Assembly (NCBI GenBank): GCA_021737405.1
Contig: JAIPEG010000021.1
Span: forward strand, 1-42,796
DNA from: Bacteriovoracaceae bacterium
Lineage (GTDB): Bacteria; Bdellovibrionota; Bacteriovoracia; Bacteriovoracales; Bacteriovoracaceae
DNA length: 42,796 nt
Direction: 5' to 3'
Shown: positions 8,360 to 17,811 of the stretch, piece after piece
Layout of the letters: the number at the start of each line of letters is the position of its first letter
How positions within the stretch are numbered: the stretch's first letter is position 1
The notes under the pieces: model-generated
The model's database searches: none
What the model was told of the DNA's origin: nothing
The model's input: the letters and a program-made list of their open reading frames with translations, nothing else
Translations under genes and position numbers: made by a program

Positions 8360-10588
8360 TTAGGAAACCATTTTATTCAACCTTCTGGTGAATACTGCAA
8401 TCAACTCGTCTTTTTTAATCGGTTTTCCAACAAAATCATCCATACCAGCAGAGGCACACGCGTCCTTATCACTTTGTTGAACATTTGCCGTCATCGCAAT
8501 AATAGGTTTAGTATACCCACGTTTTCTTAGCTCGCGCGAGGCGGACAGTCCGTCAAGAACTGGCATCTGTAAATCCATTAGAATACAATCATGTTTTTTA
8601 TAATCTGTAATTTCAATCGCCTCTTGACCATTAAGAGCAATGTCATAAGTGATACCTAACTTATCAAGTCGTTTGGTAAGAACTTTTATATTAATCTCAT
8701 TATCCTCGACGACCAAACAATGAGCATCAAAAGCTGTAATAAACTCTACTACACTAGTGTCTCTATTAAATTCTATGATTTCATTTTCTGATGGTACTTT
8801 TAATTTCAAACTCAAGGTAAATAAAGAACCTTCCCCAATATGACTATCAACAAAAATCTCGGAATTCATAAGAGTCGCTAATTTTTGTGAGATAGAAAGC
8901 CCTAGCCCAGTTCCACCAAATCGTCTTGTCGTAGAAGAGTCGGACTGGCTAAAAGCATTAAAAATAAGTTCAAGATTCTCCTCCGAGATTCCAATACCGG
9001 TATCTCTTACAGAAAACTGTAACGTTACCTGACCCTGCTCTTGTAACGTTGTTTCAACAGAGAGACTCACCTCGCCCTTTTCAGTAAACTTAATAGCATT
9101 ACTTATAAGATTTATAAGAATTTGCTTAATTCTAGTGACATCTCCCTTAACGAATTCAATTTTATCTTCAGGCACAAATTGACAATTAAAATCTAAGCCC
9201 TTTTCCTTGGCCTTCATTTGAAATAAGAATTTTAATTCATCAAGAAGCTTAAATAGATTGATTGGTCTGTCTTCTAACTCTAGCTTGCCCGACTCGGCTT
9301 TACTCAAATCTAAAATATCATTTAGAATAGTCAACAAACTATCTCCACATGAGGTAATCGTATCGAGCATGCTAGATTGTTCCTCAGTAACCGGAGTCTC
9401 TTTTATATGCGAAACCATACCAAGCATTCCGTTCATCGGCGTTCTAATTTCGTGACTCATGTTCGCGAGGAAATCTGATTTTATTCGCGCTAAATTTTCG
9501 GCCTTCTCTTTTTCAATTTGGAAACGAAAGCTTAGGGATTTAAAATTGTCAGCCGCCTTTGCAAGGACCCCAATCTCATCACTCCTATTTAAGCCTGGCA
9601 CTTCGTGTTGAAAATCATTACTAAGGAACTCATTAAATGTACTCGTAATTTCTTTTAAGACTTTTGAGATATTATTGTTATAAAAGAAAATCATACCGAT
9701 AATAATTGGTATAAAAAACAGTAGGCTTATCAATATTTGTCTATAAGAGTCTCCAATCTCATCCTGACTCTCTTTTTTCTTAGCTTCTAGTATTCTTAAC
9801 ATTAAATCTTTTAGTTTTCCTGCCACGGAGGTAAATTCTGTAGCATCTCCAGACATAACAACATTTACAAGCGCAGAGTAATTTCGATTAGAAATAGTCC
9901 CTTTTTCAAAGGTATCTTCAAAATCACGAACAACACTCCTTATTTCTTCGTTATATACTTTCAAAGAACTGAGATGATTCCTTAAATCTCTCGCCCTTAA
10001 TATTGCTTCTTTTTTTGAATTGTAATCTTTATGAACAAAAAATCTCATTGCATGAAAGAAGGCTCCGGACCACAGGCCCGATGCATGTTCTTTTTCATGC
10101 TTAGTCTTTATATGTTTAGAAAGTAACACTTCTCCCTTATTATAGATTTCCATGGGTAATTCATTTGTATACAATTCCTTGCTTTTAAATAATGTTCTTA
10201 AACTCGGGATATTCTTCCCATAGTGGCTAGAAACTAATACAAGCTCCTTCACAAGCCCAGCCAGTTCTTCGTTTTTCAACTCAGCCTGAAGGAGATCAAT
10301 ACTCTTCTCCATTGTCTTAAATCGAGCCTCTAAGTTTTCATAAATACCACTTCCCCCAGTTTGGCCAAAGGCCAAGACCAGACGTTGTATCTCAGAGATA
10401 TCTTTGTTCACTTGTAAAACAATAGAAGTCGTTTCTGAAAAACTCGCCAAACTATTTACTCGATCATCAATTCGATTTATGGCCCTGGCAGAAAAAAGAA
10501 ATTGTAGAATAAACAAGGCAAAGAAAATCACAAATCCAATTGTGATTTTTAACTTTATTGAAATTTGATTGACTAAACTTTTCCCCAT
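8360..10588 (-). CDS. membrane hybrid sensor histidine kinase with receiver domain (TorS-like layout)
   Basis: Numbered from the ATG at 10588, which lies 2 bp past the upstream stop; an in-frame ATG at 10615 would overlap the upstream gene. TM1 is at about 15-34, and a helical periplasmic domain of about 250 residues follows. TM2 is at 285-303, then a HAMP-type linker. The HisKA has the H box ANMSHEIRTP (His379). The ATPase domain has an N box around Asn497 and G boxes DTGIGI and GGTGLGLSI. A receiver follows with phospho-acceptor Asp672 in CILMDLQMP. No HPt domain or output regulator is adjacent, so phosphotransfer must continue elsewhere. The solute-binding protein gene directly upstream is the likely periplasmic ligand sensor. 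Confidence 0.92.
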   Translation of the reverse strand: MGKSLVNQISIKLKITIGFVIFFALFILQFLFSARAINRIDDRVNSLASFSETTSIVLQVNKDISEIQRLVLAFGQTGGSGIYENLEARFKTMEKSIDLLQAELKNEELAGLVKELVLVSSHYGKNIPSLRTLFKSKELYTNELPMEIYNKGEVLLSKHIKTKHEKEHASGLWSGAFFHAMRFFVHKDYNSKKEAILRARDLRNHLSSLKVYNEEIRSVVRDFEDTFEKGTISNRNYSALVNVVMSGDATEFTSVAGKLKDLMLRILEAKKKESQDEIGDSYRQILISLLFFIPIIIGMIFFYNNNISKVLKEITSTFNEFLSNDFQHEVPGLNRSDEIGVLAKAADNFKSLSFRFQIEKEKAENLARIKSDFLANMSHEIRTPMNGMLGMVSHIKETPVTEEQSSMLDTITSCGDSLLTILNDILDLSKAESGKLELEDRPINLFKLLDELKFLFQMKAKEKGLDFNCQFVPEDKIEFVKGDVTRIKQILINLISNAIKFTEKGEVSLSVETTLQEQGQVTLQFSVRDTGIGISEENLELIFNAFSQSDSSTTRRFGGTGLGLSISQKLATLMNSEIFVDSHIGEGSLFTLSLKLKVPSENEIIEFNRDTSVVEFITAFDAHCLVVEDNEINIKVLTKRLDKLGITYDIALNGQEAIEITDYKKHDCILMDLQMPVLDGLSASRELRKRGYTKPIIAMTANVQQSDKDACASAGMDDFVGKPIKKDELIAVFTRRLNKMVS

Positions 10589-10590
10589 TA

Positions 10591-11865
10591 CTAAGTATTT
10601 AGGAGCTCGTACCATTTATCTAAGCTATAGTCGTAGTTATCCATAACAGTGTTCCATACAGCGATATTAGAAAATCGCTTAACATAAGAACCACCATCGC
10701 GAACACTACCAGCCTTCACAGAGATTCTCCCATCTGTTCCCTTTAAATCTATTGAAGCGGCCTTGCCTTCATACCAATAATTCCATTCAGCCTCAGACAT
10801 TTTAGGCTTTGAAGTACTAGGGTTTGAAATATAGTAGCCCTGCCGTGCTATAAAAGCGCCAGGGTAACCGGAGAGCCACCAGTTCATGTATTTATATGCA
10901 GCATCTAATACATGCCCACTAGTTTTCGTGGATAAGCACATCACTCCATACCAGGCCCTATAGCCCTCTTTAGGAGAAGCATAGGTAACAGGAACACCTG
11001 CCCCATTTGAAGTAGTTACTCCTGGAGAGAACATACTTTCAAGCCAAACTCTTTCCTTAACCATATACTCAACACTCTGAGGAACCGAAGTCCAAAATCC
11101 TGCGAAGTGGCCAGCTTGTTTTTTATTTTTTAGGATCAAAAATAGCTTATCAATCTCTTGAATGGTCATATTTCCAATATCTTTAAACGTCATCAGCCCA
11201 CTAGCTTGTGCCGCTAAAGCAGCATCGAAGATGCCAATTGTGGGTGCATTAATTAAACCCACTTTACCGCTATATTTTTCATCTAATAACCAAGACCAGC
11301 TTTCCGTTTCATAAGCGACTCCTTTTGGAATTTTAGACGTGTTGTAACCAAATGAATCAACATTATGGACATACGGCATGAAGCTAATCTTTCCGGTATC
11401 TTTTCCACCTAAGGTTCCATCTTTTTGAACGAAGAGAATTTTGTTGGGAGAATCACCTGCTCCAATTTTTGCTTCTTTACTAATTCGCCCAGTTTTTGGA
11501 AGCTGGTTTATTTCAGACCAGTGCTCTAGTCGATTTGTTTCAATAGGTTGGATGGCCTTTGCTTGCCAGAGAACATTGATACTATCTGACCATTGTTCAT
11601 ATAAATCAAAGCTTCCAGGTTCAGCCGCCGCCTTTTGTAAAACAGCAGCACTCCCCATTGGTTGAAACTCAATATTTATTTTAAGTTCTTTAATCGCAAG
11701 TTTTCTAAGTTCTTCCTGAAGAGTCACATGGGTGCCCATAACTCTAAGAGTAGGAGTTTTCTGAGCAATAATTGCTGGTGCTGATAAAAGACCAATGCCA
11801 GCCCCGACACTTTTAACTGAATTCTTTAAAAATGTTCGCCTCTCAATCTTCTTAACAGATCCCAT
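10591..11865 (-). CDS. Tat-exported extracellular solute-binding protein (spermidine/putrescine-type fold)
   Basis: The start is placed at the ATG at 11865, preceded by AGGTGA; a GTG three codons upstream is less likely. A twin-arginine signal ERRTFLKNS is followed by a hydrophobic stretch ending near APAIIA. The mature protein has the two-lobed binding-protein pattern seen in PotD-like proteins: a DLYEQWSDSINVLW segment, KISFMPYVHNVDSFGYNTSK and WSWLLDEKYSGKVGL. No permease or ATPase gene is next to it. The next gene on the strand, 2 bp or less away, is a hybrid histidine kinase. This suggests a sensory rather than a transport role, as in TorT/TorS. The ligand is not predictable. Confidence 0.85.
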   Translation of the reverse strand: MGSVKKIERRTFLKNSVKSVGAGIGLLSAPAIIAQKTPTLRVMGTHVTLQEELRKLAIKELKINIEFQPMGSAAVLQKAAAEPGSFDLYEQWSDSINVLWQAKAIQPIETNRLEHWSEINQLPKTGRISKEAKIGAGDSPNKILFVQKDGTLGGKDTGKISFMPYVHNVDSFGYNTSKIPKGVAYETESWSWLLDEKYSGKVGLINAPTIGIFDAALAAQASGLMTFKDIGNMTIQEIDKLFLILKNKKQAGHFAGFWTSVPQSVEYMVKERVWLESMFSPGVTTSNGAGVPVTYASPKEGYRAWYGVMCLSTKTSGHVLDAAYKYMNWWLSGYPGAFIARQGYYISNPSTSKPKMSEAEWNYWYEGKAASIDLKGTDGRISVKAGSVRDGGSYVKRFSNIAVWNTVMDNYDYSLDKWYELLNT

Positions 11866-12057
11866 AGATTTCACCTAAACAATTAATATTACTCTCATTC
11901 TAAGGGCATTTACCCTCCATTGGCAGAAGCAAAGTTTTCCGAGTTATTCATTATTAAAATGAGTACAAATGGGAAAAAACAAGTATTATTTACCACATGC
12001 CTAAGTAACAATTTTTCAAATATAACCCTCTCTAAGACCTTTGTGATAGAAGTTCCC

Positions 12058-12915
12058 ATGATTTATCTTCTTCCCTTTATCCTCCTCTCTTTTCTCAGCT
12101 GTCGGCCAGAAACTGGTCCCCTGCGATTCAAAGACAAATCCATTGTTTTTAAGGAAACCAAGCTTGAAGTTGATGAAGAAGATAATCACCACCTTGAGTA
12201 CTTAGAGAACTTAAAAAAAGACTATGAGAGTGACCTAAATAAACTATCGATCAATGCAGTTAAGAGCTTTGAACCTATTAAAAAGATAATGAAGCGAAAG
12301 TGCTTTGACTGTCATGATTCGAGGGAGAAACTCCCCATTTATGGTCGGGTATTTCCTCGTATTAATCCCGTCAAAAAACATCAAGATGAGGGTCTCGTGG
12401 CCCTAGATATGGCGAAAACCTATCCATTACAAGCAAAAGGAAACCCTCCACAATTAGCTCTCTTAAAGGCCATTAAAGCCGCTGTATTAGATAAAACAAT
12501 GCCCCTTAAGAGCTATCTTGTTGTCTATCCTCTTAAAAGAATATCTAAAAAGAACCAAGTAGCAATCTTAGCTTGGGTTGACCCACTTATAAGAGAACAT
12601 GAACGCATTGATGAAGCTTATCAAGAGCTTTTCTTTCAGGATTCACTACAAGGAAAAGTTCAAAATCTTTTTAAGAAAAAGTGTCTCCGCTGTCATGGAA
12701 GTGGAAATAATAGAGGAAACTTTGGCGACATGGAAAAGTTATCAGAGCTTTTACAGCGTAAAAAGTATGTAGACCTTGAGGAGCCTACGCGCTCCCTCAT
12801 CTACAAAGTTTCTCTTTCAGGAGAGATGCCAACAGATCCTCGAGAAAAGCTGTCAGAAGAAGAACTTCAATTAATGCTAGATTGGATTCAAGAAGCTAGG
12901 AACTTAGAAGAATAA
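12058..12915 (+). CDS. two-heme c-type cytochrome lipoprotein
   Basis: The frame is open from 11920, but the ATG at 12058 begins a proper lipoprotein-type signal (MIYLLPFILLSFLSC), so that start is chosen. The N-terminal 46 residues of the longer frame do not resemble a signal. Two c-heme attachment motifs are present, CFDCH in the first half and CLRCH in the second, each in a similar helical context (IKKIMKRKCFDCH and VQNLFKKKCLRCH). The protein is therefore probably an internal duplication of a heme-binding domain of the kind found in DUF1549/PSCyt1-type proteins. It would carry electrons in the periplasm. It overlaps the convergent methyltransferase gene by 28 bp at the 3' end. Confidence 0.8.
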   Translation: MIYLLPFILLSFLSCRPETGPLRFKDKSIVFKETKLEVDEEDNHHLEYLENLKKDYESDLNKLSINAVKSFEPIKKIMKRKCFDCHDSREKLPIYGRVFPRINPVKKHQDEGLVALDMAKTYPLQAKGNPPQLALLKAIKAAVLDKTMPLKSYLVVYPLKRISKKNQVAILAWVDPLIREHERIDEAYQELFFQDSLQGKVQNLFKKKCLRCHGSGNNRGNFGDMEKLSELLQRKKYVDLEEPTRSLIYKVSLSGEMPTDPREKLSEEELQLMLDWIQEARNLEE

Positions 12916-13544
12916 ACCGTTAAATCTGTTTGTGATTTAATCTCAAGTTCTTTTTTATAAGATGTATATTTAGTGGCCATAAGTGAAGCTAAACGAGTTC
13001 CTTTAGCTATAAGAAAGAATTCACGCCTTTCTCTCATTTTATCAAGATGTTTTAAAATCATATCTAAATCACCTGACTCACTAAAATCATAGATAAAATA
13101 TACGTCAGCCTCAGGGAGTTCAAACTCACCTGTTAAGACATTTTCATTTACAAGAGAGCTCTTATCAAAAAGCATGTGATCAAAGACTCTCTGTCCTTCA
13201 ACTTGACGCTTTTTGACGATTTCATAACCAATAAATTCACAGTCTTTAAAAATAGCATTCATGACAAAGGCCACTCTTCCATAGCCTGCACCGATATCGA
13301 TAATTCTTTCCACCTTTTCATCTTTCAAAAAGCTAAAGGCCCGATAAATTTCGCTATAAGGCGTCTGTAGGGCTCCGGGATCTAGACCTATCCATGCCTC
13401 ACAACCTGGAAAATGCTTTTTCTTTTGATCAGGTCTCTCGTTGAGATCATATTCTCGATATTTTTGCGAAAGCTTATTTTCGACTTTATTTATTCTATAC
13501 CCGAATTTTTTATCTAGAAGTTTTGAGTGTTTGCGAGGTCCCAT
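12888..13544 (-). CDS. SAM-dependent methyltransferase-like protein
   Basis: A 218-residue cytoplasmic protein with a Rossmann-fold motif I (RIIDIGAGYGRVAFV) and a motif II acidic end (EFIGYEIV). The N-terminal 75 residues carry a basic segment and PGCEAWIGLDPGALQTPY, which places it near the class I methyltransferases with a preceding substrate-recognition part. The motif IV position reads VYFIYDFSESGD. The substrate is unknown. Its 3' end overlaps the heme lipoprotein gene on the other strand, so the two messages would be antisense over 28 bp. Confidence 0.75.
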   Translation of the reverse strand: MGPRKHSKLLDKKFGYRINKVENKLSQKYREYDLNERPDQKKKHFPGCEAWIGLDPGALQTPYSEIYRAFSFLKDEKVERIIDIGAGYGRVAFVMNAIFKDCEFIGYEIVKKRQVEGQRVFDHMLFDKSSLVNENVLTGEFELPEADVYFIYDFSESGDLDMILKHLDKMRERREFFLIAKGTRLASLMATKYTSYKKELEIKSQTDLTVYSSKFLAS

Positions 13545-13603
13545 GCCAGTGGGAAGAAGAAAGAAATTCTGTAATTCAATTGCAGTAAATCTAATAAAAT
13601 ACC

Positions 13604-13633
13604 TAAAAAAAAAAGGGCCCCTAAAGGCCCTTT
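13604..13633 (-). terminator. rho-independent terminator of the cold-shock gene
   Basis: AAAGGGCC and GGCCCTTT form a perfect 8-bp stem with a 6-base loop. On the minus strand it is followed by a run of about nine T residues, starting 7 bases after the cold-shock stop codon. Confidence 0.85.
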
Positions 13634-13639
13634 CGGAAC

Positions 13640-13834
13640 TTAAACTTTTTTAACTTGAACGGCACAAGGACCTTTCTGACCTTCACCAACTTCAAACTCA
13701 ACTGCATCACCGTCATTGATGTAACCACCAACGATACCAGTCATATGAACGAATAGATCTTTTCCACCGTCATCAGGAGTAATAAATCCAAAACCTTTAA
13801 CTTCATCAAAAAACTTTACTTTACCAGTACTCAT
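13640..13834 (-). CDS. cold-shock protein (CspA family)
   Basis: A 64-residue protein with a complete cold-shock domain: RNP1 KGFGFI at 13-18 and RNP2 DLFVH at 26-30, in the order and spacing usual for CspA proteins that bind single-stranded RNA or DNA. The start is supported by AGGA five bases upstream. A putative promoter about 110-140 bp upstream implies a leader of about 100 nt, as is common for cold-shock messages whose leader folds with temperature. A strong terminator follows. The gene is monocistronic. Confidence 0.95.
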   Translation of the reverse strand: MSTGKVKFFDEVKGFGFITPDDGGKDLFVHMTGIVGGYINDGDAVEFEVGEGQKGPCAVQVKKV

Positions 13835-14174
13835 AAAAATCCTACTTAGAAAATAGATTCTCCGATATGGAAAATCTGAATAAATAAAATGTGACGATGA
13901 TTAATTAGACAAGAAAAACAGACAACTTCTAAGGGAAATTATTGTAACTGAACCAAATAAACGCCTTCAACAATTCGATGATAACACCTTTTTAGGTAAA
14001 TAGCTAGGCATATAAAAGCCTAAAGTATTGTAATCAAATTTTACGCAGTTCTTAGCCCTAAATGAGCTATCTATAAGAAATTATTGGTATAGATGATCTA
14101 TAAATTACCTATGTTCAAACATCTTTTAATTAGAGAAAAAAATAATACGAAAAAATAATTTGATTTTGGTCTTA
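13835..14174. other. gene-free stretch upstream of the cold-shock gene
   Basis: I see no coding frame here. It holds the probable leader and promoter of the cold-shock gene (minus strand), a small GGC/GCC hairpin near 14000-14016, and AT-rich sequence that is the 3' flank of the phnA-like gene. No clear terminator for the latter was found. Confidence 0.5.
13941..13970 (-). promoter_or_regulatory. putative sigma70-type promoter of the cold-shock gene
   Basis: On the minus strand TTGAAG is followed after 18 bases by TACAAT. This would give a leader of about 100 nt before the start at 13834. The match is moderate and is based on reading alone. Confidence 0.3.
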
Positions 14175-14528
14175 TTAATTCACTTTTTTTACGAATTCAG
14201 ATTTCAAATTCATTGAACCAAATCCATCGATTTTACAAGCAATGTCGTGGCCATCACCGGAGTCATGAACAAGACGAATATTTTTAACCTTTGTTCCAAC
14301 TTTTACAGATCCTGATGAGCCTTTAATTTTTAGATCTTTTATCACAGTGACAGTGTCACCATCGGCAAGCGCGTTGCCGTTTGCATCTTTTATAACGCCA
14401 TCATCACCAGATAAATTAGCCGCATCAACTGAAAACTCATGGCTGCATTCTGGGCATATCCATAATGGACCATCTTGGTATGGGTAGGGTGAATCACAAC
14501 TTGGACAGGGATGAGCTTCATTTTCCAA
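14175..14528 (-). CDS. PhnA/YjdM family zinc-ribbon protein
   Basis: A 117-residue protein with a zinc ribbon formed by CPSC (Cys8, Cys11) and CPEC (Cys25, Cys28), then an SH3-like C-terminal PhnA domain containing [18 protein letters not shown]. Full family length. YjdM/PhnA proteins were named from the phosphonate operon of E. coli, but no phosphonate genes are nearby and the family function is still unclear. Translation starts at a TTG with AAGGA eight bases upstream; no in-frame ATG fits. Confidence 0.92.
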   Translation of the reverse strand: MENEAHPCPSCDSPYPYQDGPLWICPECSHEFSVDAANLSGDDGVIKDANGNALADGDTVTVIKDLKIKGSSGSVKVGTKVKNIRLVHDSGDGHDIACKIDGFGSMNLKSEFVKKVN

Positions 14529-14668
14529 AATTAATCCTTGGCTTTATGCTATTGGGTCTTGATTCTCTCTTTACCCCTTCATATTTGTCATCCAAAAAAT
14601 CGGAAATTAATTAAGATTTGGTATAAAATGTTAAAGTTACTTTAAAATTAGACTTAAGGGTTTGAGAG

Positions 14669-15343
14669 ATGGATGGGCGAGAAATAGATGCATTTCGTAA
14701 AAAAGCATCATTAGAGTCAGCGGGGAGCTCGTCAGATAAAATTCTTGATAGTTTTATTGAAAAAATATCTCGTTATATGAGTGGGGAAATGAGTCTCATC
14801 GACATTGGATGTGGACAAGGATCACTTCTTAGAAAAGTGCACAATCTTTTTCCAAAGGCCTCTCTGACAGGTGTGGATTATACGAATTTTGAAGACTATT
14901 CCTTCCCCTTCTTTCAACATGACTGTAACAAAGATTTTTCATCAAACTTTTCGGAATATGACATTGTTTTAGCAAGTGAAGTCATTGAGCATTTAGAAAA
15001 TCCACGTCACTTTCTAAGGCAACTTACGAAGATTACTCGAAGTGGTGGTTATATTATAATCTCAACACCAAATCTCGAGAGCATTACAAGCCTAATTTCT
15101 TTTATCATTCGAGGCTACCACAGTGCCTTTGGTGGCCGAAGCTATCCAGCACACATAACCCCAGTAGGGGTGCATGACCTAACAAATATGATCAATGAAA
15201 TCAATGGTCTAAACCTCTTAGAAATAGAATTTGTCGCGAATGGCCGAATGCCCGGGATCTCAATCCTCTGGCAAAACATCATTCCATTTTTAATCGGAAA
15301 ACGCTTCAGTGATAATTATGTTGTTGTCATTAAAAAAATCTAA
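14669..15343 (+). CDS. class I SAM-dependent methyltransferase (UbiG/Methyltransf_11 type)
   Basis: A 224-residue protein with motif I SLIDIGCGQGSLL at about 48-60, an acidic residue at the end of the second strand (LTGVDYT), the motif EYDIVLASEVIEHLENP and the post-motif GGYIIISTPN. These are typical of small-molecule methyltransferases such as UbiG or COQ3-like enzymes. The C-terminal part (GGRSYPAHITPVGVHDL) is common in enzymes acting on polysaccharide or lipid intermediates. The next gene starts 2 bp after its stop, so the two are likely co-transcribed. Confidence 0.85.
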   Translation: MDGREIDAFRKKASLESAGSSSDKILDSFIEKISRYMSGEMSLIDIGCGQGSLLRKVHNLFPKASLTGVDYTNFEDYSFPFFQHDCNKDFSSNFSEYDIVLASEVIEHLENPRHFLRQLTKITRSGGYIIISTPNLESITSLISFIIRGYHSAFGGRSYPAHITPVGVHDLTNMINEINGLNLLEIEFVANGRMPGISILWQNIIPFLIGKRFSDNYVVVIKKI

Positions 15344-15345
15344 GG

Positions 15346-16044
15346 ATGGCTCACATTAAATTAATTACGATTTTTATTACTTTCCTAGCGTTTCATATCT
15401 CTCTAAATGCGAATAAGCCTACCCGTGAAATAGTGACAGAATATCTTTGTCATGGAGACTTAAAGAGTCTCAAAACGACCATTAAGACAAATCGCGATGG
15501 GAGCTACACTCAAAAGGTAAAACTTCTTTATTCAAATGGAGAAGTTGTCATTGGAAATGATAGTGGCAAGAATCTAGAATTTAGTAAATTAGCCTCAGGT
15601 ACTCATGAAAAGGGAAGTCGGTCGATCTTGGAAGGAGGAAATGTCCTTAGCGCAAAAAGCATAGATCTTATTTTCCATGAAGGAGATAAGAAATTATTAA
15701 GTAATATTAAATCAGGTTTAATTTTTAAAAGTAAATTCACAAAAAAAGAAGAATGGTTAAATGCCGATAGAACGAGATCCCGCACTTATAATTACACGTT
15801 AAAAGTTTTAGACAAAAAAACCATACTGAATAAGAAGTTAGGGAGTATTGAATCTTTTTTGATTTTAATACTTATGGCCGAAGACGACACCCAAAATAAT
15901 GGTCTAAGTAATTATTCAGAATTAATTGGTCACTATTCTCCACGCTATGGTTATATCAACTTCACTTGGCTTGAACATTCAGACAGCAAAACTATTAATA
16001 GTGAAAGCTGCCATTTAGCGAATTGGGAAGAAACTAAGCTTTAA
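15346..16044 (+). CDS. secreted hypothetical protein, 232 aa
   Basis: Residues 1-22 are a signal peptide (HIKLITIFITFLAFHISLNA). The mature part is about 210 residues with beta-rich alternation and two Cys (EYLCHGD near 34 and SESCHLA near 224) that could close a disulfide across the whole domain. It begins 2 bp after the methyltransferase stop. Its 3' end overlaps the convergent outer-membrane gene by 4 bp. No family recognised. Confidence 0.65.
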   Translation: MAHIKLITIFITFLAFHISLNANKPTREIVTEYLCHGDLKSLKTTIKTNRDGSYTQKVKLLYSNGEVVIGNDSGKNLEFSKLASGTHEKGSRSILEGGNVLSAKSIDLIFHEGDKKLLSNIKSGLIFKSKFTKKEEWLNADRTRSRTYNYTLKVLDKKTILNKKLGSIESFLILILMAEDDTQNNGLSNYSELIGHYSPRYGYINFTWLEHSDSKTINSESCHLANWEETKL

Positions 16045-16958
16045 ATGAAAATCGTTAATCCAATAGTTAACGAATCCAATAGATAATAATTACTAAAAAC
16101 TCCCAATATAATCGACTTCTTTAGTGAGTACTGAATACCGAGAAAGGATTCAAACTTCTGGTTCTCTGCTTCATTATAAACGAAAGGAGGGATTGTAGTA
16201 GGATATCGCGACTCTTCTTGGCGGAAACTATAAGTAAACATAAATTTCTTTGTAAAGAGTGTCGCTGTAACTAACCTTACTCTTGACCAATTAGTGGCGT
16301 CATTTTTTATATAAGTCCAATCAAATGCCATTGAGGCCACCTTAAATCCAAAGGTGAAGGAATTTGTAAAGTAGTCCTCTGCCTGTAGGTTTAGAGTATC
16401 AAAATGATCATTTTTAAACCTTGCAGCTCCAATACTCACTGGCCCATAGGCAGCACTTATACCAAGCCCACCTTTGTAAGCCTTCGTGTTCTTATTATAT
16501 TGGGCCAAGATTCCAAGATTTAATTTAAAAGAGCTGCCTTTTTTATCTCCTAATAATTGGGCCGCAAACAAACTCGTAAACTTGGGCGACTTATATTTTC
16601 TCTCTCCTAACTCCCGTACAATGTAGTTAAATTCGTTTTCGGGAGGCCTCTCTCCAAAAAAGGTCCCTTCGTTGTTTGAAAGAGAAAAAGAGGATCCGAT
16701 AACGCCTGTCCCACTTATAATACTTACGTCATAAGAATTTCCAAACTTAAGAGTTTCTAATCCAAATCCCCTATCCGTACTCATACTTGCGGGGTTAGTG
16801 GGGCCAGCGGCACTATTTAAGGGGAGAGAGGCCGATGTATTTGAACGACTCGCTGAGAATGCATCAGGGCACGCCATCCAACTATAGACCTCACAAAGCC
16901 TACTTGCTGAAACATCAAAAATAATCCCAAAGATGAAAAAAGAGAATGCTGCTTTCAT
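16041..16958 (-). CDS. probable outer-membrane beta-barrel protein
   Basis: A signal peptide covers residues 1-18, with AAAGGTG before the ATG. The N-terminal mature region is Ser/Ala/Pro rich with two Cys. From about residue 85 on, repeated amphipathic strands end with aromatic residues (SFKLNLGILAQYN, KGGLGISAAYGPVSIGAARF, NSFTFGFKVASMAFDWTYI). The last strand (SLTIGLTIFI) ends in aromatic/hydrophobic residues. This fits a 10- to 14-strand outer-membrane barrel. No named family is recognised and the role is unknown. It probably shares a transcript direction with the lipoprotein gene upstream. Confidence 0.65.
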   Translation of the reverse strand: MKAAFSFFIFGIIFDVSASRLCEVYSWMACPDAFSASRSNTSASLPLNSAAGPTNPASMSTDRGFGLETLKFGNSYDVSIISGTGVIGSSFSLSNNEGTFFGERPPENEFNYIVRELGERKYKSPKFTSLFAAQLLGDKKGSSFKLNLGILAQYNKNTKAYKGGLGISAAYGPVSIGAARFKNDHFDTLNLQAEDYFTNSFTFGFKVASMAFDWTYIKNDATNWSRVRLVTATLFTKKFMFTYSFRQEESRYPTTIPPFVYNEAENQKFESFLGIQYSLKKSIILGVFSNYYLLDSLTIGLTIFI

Positions 16959-17012
16959 ACACCTTTCATTTTAGTCTGGCGTACAAAACCATGCTACAGA
17001 GAAAATAAATAC

Positions 17013-17705
17013 CTAAAATTTCTCTTGAGGAAAATGCTTTATATTAGGAGCTCTAAAATAGAGGTTAATCTTTCTCTTTTCCCCCTCTCTCAAGCTAATC
17101 ACCTTTTTATTGTCTCGAAAGACGTCAATTGCGACACCTGCTGGAACAAAGGAAAGTATTCTCCCTTTTAGATTTTTGATGCTTTTTGGACGGTTACTTT
17201 TAGCAATTTCTTTACCGTAAATCGCTCTCAAGGGGATATAGATATTCAGCGGTTTATCCTCTTCGAGGTTACTTTGGGACAAATGCTTAAGGGCCGTTCT
17301 CAGACAAGCAAGTAAATAGCCTCCTACAACAACGATATTCTTACCTGTAATTTTTAAATTATTTTCTCCATTTTCAGATATTACCAACTTTGACTGGTTA
17401 ATTTTTGGAAAGTAATCCAAATACATCTGAGCAGCATCGCTTCGATTCTTTAGAGTAAGAGAATTTGCAATTTCAGTCGTTTCGACCAAAGTATAAACCT
17501 CTTTGTTGTATCTAAGAAAAATGTCTGCAAAATCATTAATAGCGGCTTTTGCCTCGCCGCTTTGATCAAAATAGCTTGTTGGGTGGACAATGACCAAGGC
17601 ATCGACTTTCTTAATATTTTCGCGGACTTTTGCCTCTTTGTATCCAATAAAAGTACTACAAGAACTCAGGCTAAGGGCGAATAATATTAATAACAAAGCC
17701 TTCAA
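17013..17705 (-). CDS. lipoprotein of unknown function, 230 aa
   Basis: A TTG start preceded by AAAAGG. The signal MKALLLILFALSLSSC has a good lipobox (LSSC, Cys16). The mature part has an alpha/beta look: VDALVIVHPTSYFDQSGEA, NIVVVGGYLLACLRTALKHL, and a C-terminal beta segment. The central hydrophobic VVVGGYLLACL could be a buried strand-helix unit. I recognise no family. The next gene on the same strand, 55 bp downstream, is the outer-membrane protein, so the two could act together in the envelope. Confidence 0.65.
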   Translation of the reverse strand: MKALLLILFALSLSSCSTFIGYKEAKVRENIKKVDALVIVHPTSYFDQSGEAKAAINDFADIFLRYNKEVYTLVETTEIANSLTLKNRSDAAQMYLDYFPKINQSKLVISENGENNLKITGKNIVVVGGYLLACLRTALKHLSQSNLEEDKPLNIYIPLRAIYGKEIAKSNRPKSIKNLKGRILSFVPAGVAIDVFRDNKKVISLREGEKRKINLYFRAPNIKHFPQEKF

Positions 17706-17811
17706 ATGGGTGTACCTTTTAAATAAAAAAATCTATAAAACTAATATAAATCATAGTCAGGAAAATCACTTCTTCACTACTATTAAGTAAATACCAAATT
17801 AAGGAATCATT

